This document shows, one piece after another, positions 59,403 to 64,000 of a DNA stretch of 64,000 nt (its first letter is position 1; each line of letters opens with the position of its first letter). Origin of the DNA: 2-01-FULL-49-22 sp964585885 (GTDB lineage: Bacteria > Patescibacteriota > Saccharimonadia > Saccharimonadales > UBA10212). Made by a program: the position numbers and the translations under genes. The notes under the pieces were generated by a model that ran no database searches, was not told the DNA's origin, and was given only the letters and a program-made list of their open reading frames with translations. The stretch spans positions 62,001 to 126,000 of the forward strand of contig CAZPFQ010000001.1 of assembly GCA_964585885.1 (NCBI GenBank). Direction: 5' to 3'.

Positions 59403-61490
59403 CTATTTAGCCGATTTTGAAATAATTGATTCGGCAACATTCGGTGGAACATCAGCATAATGATCAAGCTCCATCGTACTGGAGGCTCGGCCCTGCGTCA
59501 TGCTCCGAAGATTGGTGGTATAACCGAACATTTCGCCTAATGGCACAAAGGCCGTAATCTGCTTAATCCCCGGACTGAGGTCTTCCATCAACTCTACTCT
59601 GCCTCTCTTGGAGTTTAAGTCGCCAATTACATCTCCCATAAAGTCCTCGGGAGTAATCGCTACAATCTTCATAATGGGTTCCAGTATCACCGGAGAGGCA
59701 TTTTTAACAGCTTCTTGCAGCGCCATACTGCCGGCTATCTTGAACGCTACTTCCGATGAATCGACATCATGAAAACTGCCGTCGAAAAGTTCGACTTTGA
59801 CATCCACTACTGGGTAGCCCGCGATAACACCATTAGCTAGAGCCTCTTCCACTCCTGAACGCACGGCCGGAATAAATTCTGTCGGTATGGAGGCACCTCT
59901 GATACTGTTGGTGAACTCGAAGCCTTCGCCAGCTTCGTTTTGCGATACACGCAACACGGCGTGGCCATACTGACCTCGACCGCCGGTTTGTCTAATATAT
60001 TTGCCTTCGGCTTCCACTCCGTCTTTCCGAATGGTCTCACGATAAGCCACTTGCGGCTGGCCAACGTTGGCTTCAACGCTAAATTCTCGTTTCATACGAT
60101 CGACGATAATCTCCAGATGTAACTCGCCCATGCCAGAAATAATAGTTTGGCCAGTTTCGTGATCTACTTTAATACGGAATGTCGGATCTTCTTCGGCTAG
60201 ACGAGCTAGCGCCGTACTCATTTTCTCTTGATCGGCTTTGGTCTTCGGCTCAATGGCGATACTCACCGGCGGTTCTGGAAAATGGATACTTTCCAAAATT
60301 ATCGGGTGGGTCGGGTCGCACAAGGTGTTGCCTGTAGTGGTACCCTTAAGCCCGACTATGGCCGCAATGTCTCCGGCCTCTACTTCGTCTACATCCTCTC
60401 GTTTGTCGGCATGAAGCCTAACTATCCGTCCAATACGCTCACGCTCACCCGTGGAGCTGTTTAGTATGTAGCTACCGGCTTTAACTTTGCCCGAATAGGC
60501 CCTAAAAAATGCCAGTTTTCCTACAAAAGTATCAGCCGAAATCTTGAAGGCCAACGCCGCAAACGGTTCTGCCGGATCTGGTTTGCGCTCAATCTGATCG
60601 CCAGTCTTTGGGTCTGTACCCCAAGTACTTTCTCGGTCTAGTGGGCTGGGTAGAAAGTTGTTCACCGCGTCGAGTAGTTTTTCAACTATAACGCCGCGGC
60701 CGTCACCGCCGCTAACTGCGAAAAACTTACCGGTTAGTACCGCTGAGCGGATAGCTTGGCGGATTTCAACTTCAGACAAGCCTTCTTCGCCCACTTCTAG
60801 ATATTTCTCCAGTAGTTTTTCGTCTTCGGTCACCGAGTTTTCAATTAGGAGGCTGCGGTATTTTTTGGCCTTTTCTAACATATCCTCAGGAATCTCGCCC
60901 TCAACAAGTTCTTTGTCGGAGAATTCTTTATACGTATAGCTCCTCATGGCTATAAGGTCTACGACACCGCTAATTGATTGCTCAAAACCGATTGGCAAGT
61001 GGATGGGAAAAGCGTGCTTGTTTAGTCGTTGGTGTATAGAGTCGAGACTTTTGTAAAAATCGCCGCCGGTCTGGTTGATTTTGTTTATGAAGCAGATCCT
61101 AGGGACACCGTATCTGTCGGCTTGGCGCCAAACAGTTTCGGACTGGCTTTCAACACCCATTTTGCCGTCGAATACCACGACAGCGCCATCGAGTACGCGC
61201 AGTGAACGCTCAACTTCAACGGTAAAGTCGATATGTCCAGGCGTGTCGATAATATTAATTTTGTGGTCTCTCCAATAGCAAGTTACTGCGGCAGCGGTTA
61301 TGGTTATGCCTCGTTCTTTTTCCTGGGCCATCCAGTCGGTGGTAGTCTCACCCTCATGCACGGCTCCAATTTTGTGCTTGAGGCCAGTGCGATAGAGAAT
61401 CCCCTCAGTGGTAGTAGTCTTACCGGCATCGATGTGAGCAATGATGCCGATATTCCTAACTCGCTCCAGGGGGTATTTTTTATCTGCCAT
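59403..61490 (-). CDS. fusA: Elongation factor G with altered G4 and G5 motifs
   Basis: 695 aa, full-length translocase. G1 AHIDAGKTT, G2 RGITIT and G3 DTPGHIDF are normal. The G4 NKxD motif is NKIN (residues 136-139; Asp replaced by Asn, with the codon AAC read directly), and the G5 region, normally GSAFKNKG, reads VSGGDGRG (about 259-266). Domains II-V are otherwise conserved, including GGRGQYGH and the domain IV loop HDVDSSE. No second EF-G is in the window. In the rpsL-rpsG-fusA order. The base-recognition change is the oddest protein feature seen here. Confidence 0.97.
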   Translation of the reverse strand: MADKKYPLERVRNIGIIAHIDAGKTTTTEGILYRTGLKHKIGAVHEGETTTDWMAQEKERGITITAAAVTCYWRDHKINIIDTPGHIDFTVEVERSLRVLDGAVVVFDGKMGVESQSETVWRQADRYGVPRICFINKINQTGGDFYKSLDSIHQRLNKHAFPIHLPIGFEQSISGVVDLIAMRSYTYKEFSDKELVEGEIPEDMLEKAKKYRSLLIENSVTEDEKLLEKYLEVGEEGLSEVEIRQAIRSAVLTGKFFAVSGGDGRGVIVEKLLDAVNNFLPSPLDRESTWGTDPKTGDQIERKPDPAEPFAALAFKISADTFVGKLAFFRAYSGKVKAGSYILNSSTGERERIGRIVRLHADKREDVDEVEAGDIAAIVGLKGTTTGNTLCDPTHPIILESIHFPEPPVSIAIEPKTKADQEKMSTALARLAEEDPTFRIKVDHETGQTIISGMGELHLEIIVDRMKREFSVEANVGQPQVAYRETIRKDGVEAEGKYIRQTGGRGQYGHAVLRVSQNEAGEGFEFTNSIRGASIPTEFIPAVRSGVEEALANGVIAGYPVVDVKVELFDGSFHDVDSSEVAFKIAGSMALQEAVKNASPVILEPIMKIVAITPEDFMGDVIGDLNSKRGRVELMEDLSPGIKQITAFVPLGEMFGYTTNLRSMTQGRASSTMELDHYADVPPNVAESIISKSAK

Positions 61491-61521
61491 TAGACATTTC
61501 TCACTAGCTTTAGCTTAGCCA

Positions 61522-62001
61522 TTAATTCCTGGCGAAGTGGGCGAAAGCCCGGTTGGCTTCGGCCATTTTATGAGTGTCTTCTCTCTTTTTAACCGCAGAT
61601 CCCGTGCTGTTATAAGCGTCCACAAGTTCCGCTGCAAGCCTGTCTTCCATACTCATGCCCTTACGTCCACGCGCGGCTTCGACGAGCCACATTACAGTCA
61701 AGTGTTGCTGACGCTGGCCTTTAACTTCGAAAGGGATTTGATAGTTAGCCCCGCCGACCCTTCGCGAACGCGTCTCCATATGCGGCTGTATATTTTTTAG
61801 GGCCTGCTCAAACAGCTCCAGAGGGTTTTGAACCTTCAGTTTGTTGGCTGATTTTTGCATAGCGCCATAAACCAATCTCTCTGACATTTCTTTTTTGCCT
61901 TCTACCATTACGCGGTTAATAAGCTTGGTAACTTGCTTACTGTTATACATCCGGTCTGGCTCTACTTCTCGAACTAGGCTTTTGGTTTTGTGGCGGGGCA
62001 T
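61522..62001 (-). CDS. rpsG: 30S ribosomal protein S7
   Basis: 159 aa. MPRHKTKSLVREVEPDRMYNS start, LFEQALKNIQPHMETRSRRVGGANYQIP and RGRKGMSMEDRLAAELVDAY. Head assembly protein and str operon regulator in E. coli. One-base overlap with rpsL. Confidence 0.98.
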   Translation of the reverse strand: MPRHKTKSLVREVEPDRMYNSKQVTKLINRVMVEGKKEMSERLVYGAMQKSANKLKVQNPLELFEQALKNIQPHMETRSRRVGGANYQIPFEVKGQRQQHLTVMWLVEAARGRKGMSMEDRLAAELVDAYNSTGSAVKKREDTHKMAEANRAFAHFARN

Positions 62002-62411
62002 TATTTGGCCTTCTTAGCGCCGTATTTGCTACGGCCCTTCTTACGACTCTGAACACCTTGAAGGTCTAAATGCCCTCGCACGATATGATAACGCACGCCA
62101 GGTAAATCTTTGACTCGTCCGCCTCTAACCAACACAACGGCGTGCTCTTGAAGGTTGTGCCCCTCGCCCCCGATATATGCCCATACTTCGTGGCCGTTTG
62201 TTAGCCGAACTCGGGCCACTTTACGAAGCGCAGAATTAGGTTTCTTGGGAGTTTTGGTAGTCACACGAATACATACCCCGCGTTTGAAAGGCGACGACTT
62301 GTCATAGCTTACGGTCTTTAAATTATTAACTACTCGGTCTAGAGCCGGTGAGCCCGGTTTTTTGCCGGTTTTTGAACGCGGCTTGCGAATTAACTGATTA
62401 ACTGTTGGCAT
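62001..62411 (-). CDS. rpsL: 30S ribosomal protein S12
   Basis: 136 aa. MPTVNQLIRKPR start; decoding-site loops KTPKKPNSALRKVARVRL and GGRVKDLPGVRYHIVRG. The lysines whose change gives streptomycin resistance are wild type. Begins 15 bases after rpoC. Confidence 0.99.
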   Translation of the reverse strand: MPTVNQLIRKPRSKTGKKPGSPALDRVVNNLKTVSYDKSSPFKRGVCIRVTTKTPKKPNSALRKVARVRLTNGHEVWAYIGGEGHNLQEHAVVLVRGGRVKDLPGVRYHIVRGHLDLQGVQSRKKGRSKYGAKKAK

Positions 62412-62426
62412 TGGCGTGAAATTTTA

Positions 62427-64000
62427 TCACTTTTGCTTAGCCCCTGCAACGGCTTTACGCCCCTCGCTGACTCCGGTCCCTACCGGGATAAGTCTTCCCA
62501 GGATAACGTTTTCTTTCAATCCGTAGAGCTTATCGACTTTGCCGCTCGTAGCGGCGGCTATCAATACTCGAGTTGTGTCTTGGAACGATGCGGCAGAAAG
62601 GAATGAATCTGTACTTAAAGAAGCCTTGGTAATACCCAGTAGCAACTGGTTGTACTTGATGGGTTTCTTTTTAGACTTTAGCAGTTGATCATTTGATTCG
62701 TCAGCGGACAGCTTACTTACGATGTCTCCTGTTATAAAAGAACTATCGCCAGCATCTTCTATTTGCACTCGGCTGAACATTTGCTTGACGATGACTTCAA
62801 GGTGTTTGTCTGAAATATTCTGGCCTTGGCTGGCAAAAATGTATAGTACCTCGTTCATGATGTAGCGCTGAGTATCCTCGATATCGCGCAGACGCATCAA
62901 ATCATGCAGGTTTATTGAACCGTTGGTTAGGCGATGCCCCGCCTCTATCAAGTCGCCGTCATTTACTACCAACTGCCTGAAGTTTGGGATCTCGTAGCGC
63001 ATTATACTTTTGGCAGTTGGAGCAACAGTTATAGTTCCGTTTTCGATGCCCACTTTGCCTGTAAATGGTGCCGCGATGGGGTCTGAGCCATCTTCGTTGG
63101 CGGCTATAACTTCGCCTTGCAAGGCCTCATCACCGTCGGAGACCTTTGCCTGGCGTTCGCCGAGCTCGAAGTCGACTTTCTTTTGTTTTTTAGCGGTAAC
63201 TTGGACTATGTACTGGTCTTCTTCCTCCCAGACATTAACAATACCGGAGATATCGCTGAGGTAGGCCTGGCCCTTCGGGGTTCGAACCTCCAAAATTTCT
63301 TCGACACGCGTTAGACCTTGCGTGACATCGTCGCCAGCTGTGACAGCGCCAGCTCGGTGCTTTGAGTCAAGCGACAATTGGGTGCCGGGCTCGCCAATAC
63401 TTTGTGCGGCAATAACTCCAATAGGGTGGTCGCTAGCTACTAGTTCTCCAGTAGCAAGGTCGACACCATAAGATTTTCGACTAACACCACGGGGTATGGT
63501 ACAGCTCAGCACGCTCATGATCTTCACGGCCCCAATTGATTCATCGGTATCAATGGCCTTGGCAGCATCATGCGTAATCGGATCGCCGCGCTTGACGTGT
63601 TTTTTAACATTTTCGGCAGCATACCGTCCCTCGAGACGTTGGCCAAAACTGCTTCCGACAATTTCGGAATCACTGCGCAAGACGGCAAAGCCTGGGTCCG
63701 CGTCATCAATGTCGACCGTGAAAACATCTTGAGCCACATCGACCAAACGTCGCGTCAGGTACCCCGAGTCAGCGGTTCGCAGGGCAATATCAACCAGCGA
63801 CTTTCGAGTACCTCTTGTAGCTGTGAAATATTCAAGAGGATCAAGCCCGTACTTATAGTTAGATCTCACGGGGAGCTCGATTGCACGCCCGGTAGCGTCG
63901 GCGAACATGCCAAGCATTCCAACACTCATTTTCATCTGAGAGATATTGCCTCGGGCCCCGGAGGCAATTGTTATGGCCATAGTATTGTCTTCTGTGGCGA
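62427..64000 (-). CDS. rpoC: RNA polymerase beta-prime subunit, C-terminal part (runs off the window)
   Basis: At least 524 codons; the frame is open to the window edge and the visible start ATG (63980) is internal. It includes the bridge-helix region (ATRGTRKSLVDIALRTADSG), the trigger loop and the C-terminal SQGQNISDKHLEVIVKQM, GRLIPVGTG. Two oddities: the trigger loop reads GTQLSLDSKHRAG where GTQLTMRTFHxGG is nearly universal, and the zinc site 2 motif, usually C-x6-CxxCYG, reads SCTIPRGVSRKSYG. The start is beyond the window. Confidence 0.98.
   Translation of the reverse strand, partial: ATEDNTMAITIASGARGNISQMKMSVGMLGMFADATGRAIELPVRSNYKYGLDPLEYFTATRGTRKSLVDIALRTADSGYLTRRLVDVAQDVFTVDIDDADPGFAVLRSDSEIVGSSFGQRLEGRYAAENVKKHVKRGDPITHDAAKAIDTDESIGAVKIMSVLSCTIPRGVSRKSYGVDLATGELVASDHPIGVIAAQSIGEPGTQLSLDSKHRAGAVTAGDDVTQGLTRVEEILEVRTPKGQAYLSDISGIVNVWEEEDQYIVQVTAKKQKKVDFELGERQAKVSDGDEALQGEVIAANEDGSDPIAAPFTGKVGIENGTITVAPTAKSIMRYEIPNFRQLVVNDGDLIEAGHRLTNGSINLHDLMRLRDIEDTQRYIMNEVLYIFASQGQNISDKHLEVIVKQMFSRVQIEDAGDSSFITGDIVSKLSADESNDQLLKSKKKPIKYNQLLLGITKASLSTDSFLSAASFQDTTRVLIAAATSGKVDKLYGLKENVILGRLIPVGTGVSEGRKAVAGAKQK

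Overview
The window reads as a chromosomal segment of a Patescibacteria/CPR bacterium, most probably Candidatus Saccharibacteria (TM7). The evidence is gene content and order. A long, tightly packed ribosomal-protein superoperon lacks rpmD (L30) between rpsE and rplO and lacks adk and map between secY and infA. The zinc-free forms of S14, S4 and L36 are used. Predicted proteins resemble known Saccharibacteria types, including a complete cytochrome bo3-type quinol oxidase operon of the kind reported from environmental members of the group. TGA acts as a normal stop (for example the TGATG junction between rpsC and rplP), so the standard bacterial code applies and not the UGA-glycine code of SR1/Gracilibacteria. 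No prophage, insertion sequence, CRISPR array or rRNA gene was seen, and no gene-free stretch exceeds about 150 bases.

Layout. 1-1547 (minus): the start of a membrane protein, then folA and thyA. 1611-9982: an FAD-linked oxidase (plus) converging on cyoABCDE plus a small membrane protein (minus), with a two-component system upstream. 10061-18289: envelope genes, namely a PAP2 phosphatase, a VanY-type peptidase, two AI-2E/PerM permeases, a GAP-like membrane protein, an alpha/beta hydrolase and two GT4 glycosyltransferases, with tRNA-Gln. 18297-26599 (minus): cysS, a DHH phosphoesterase, recR, ybaB, a GT-C-like membrane protein, dnaB, dnaX and two small unknowns. 26710-34988 (minus): tRNA-Thr, rpmG, tRNA-Trp, a P-loop kinase, a YgjP-type metallopeptidase, secE, nusG, rplK, rplA, then dcd and a thymidylate-kinase fusion, then an L10 leader, rplJ and rplL. 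35028-39835: a second DHH protein, tRNA-Thr and tRNA-Tyr, a TPR protein, holB, an RluA-type pseudouridine synthase and trpS. 39879-64000 (minus): rpoC (3' part), rpsL, rpsG, fusA, a glucosidase, a glycosyltransferase, a small unknown, tuf, then rpsJ through rpsI with secY, infA and rpoA.

How the genes work together. dcd, thyA, folA and the kinase fusion cover dUMP to dTDP. The cyo operon would pass electrons from quinol to oxygen; the neighbouring FAD enzyme is a possible quinone reductant, although no quinone biosynthesis is visible. The rest is information processing and envelope building.

Points that deserve attention. (1) EF-G has lost both guanine-recognition signatures (NKxD reads NKIN, and the SA(K/F) motif reads SGGD), while EF-Tu keeps them. 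(2) The RNA polymerase trigger loop is changed from the nearly universal MRTFH to LDSKH. (3) Structural zinc-binding cysteines are lost in RpoC, RecR and DnaX. (4) cyoE most likely starts at an AUU codon with a well-placed ribosome binding site. (5) Many first-of-unit genes have a -10 box 6-9 bases before the start codon, which implies leaderless mRNAs. (6) A thymidylate kinase is fused to a ThyX-like domain that has lost its catalytic residues. No obviously new multi-gene system was recognised.
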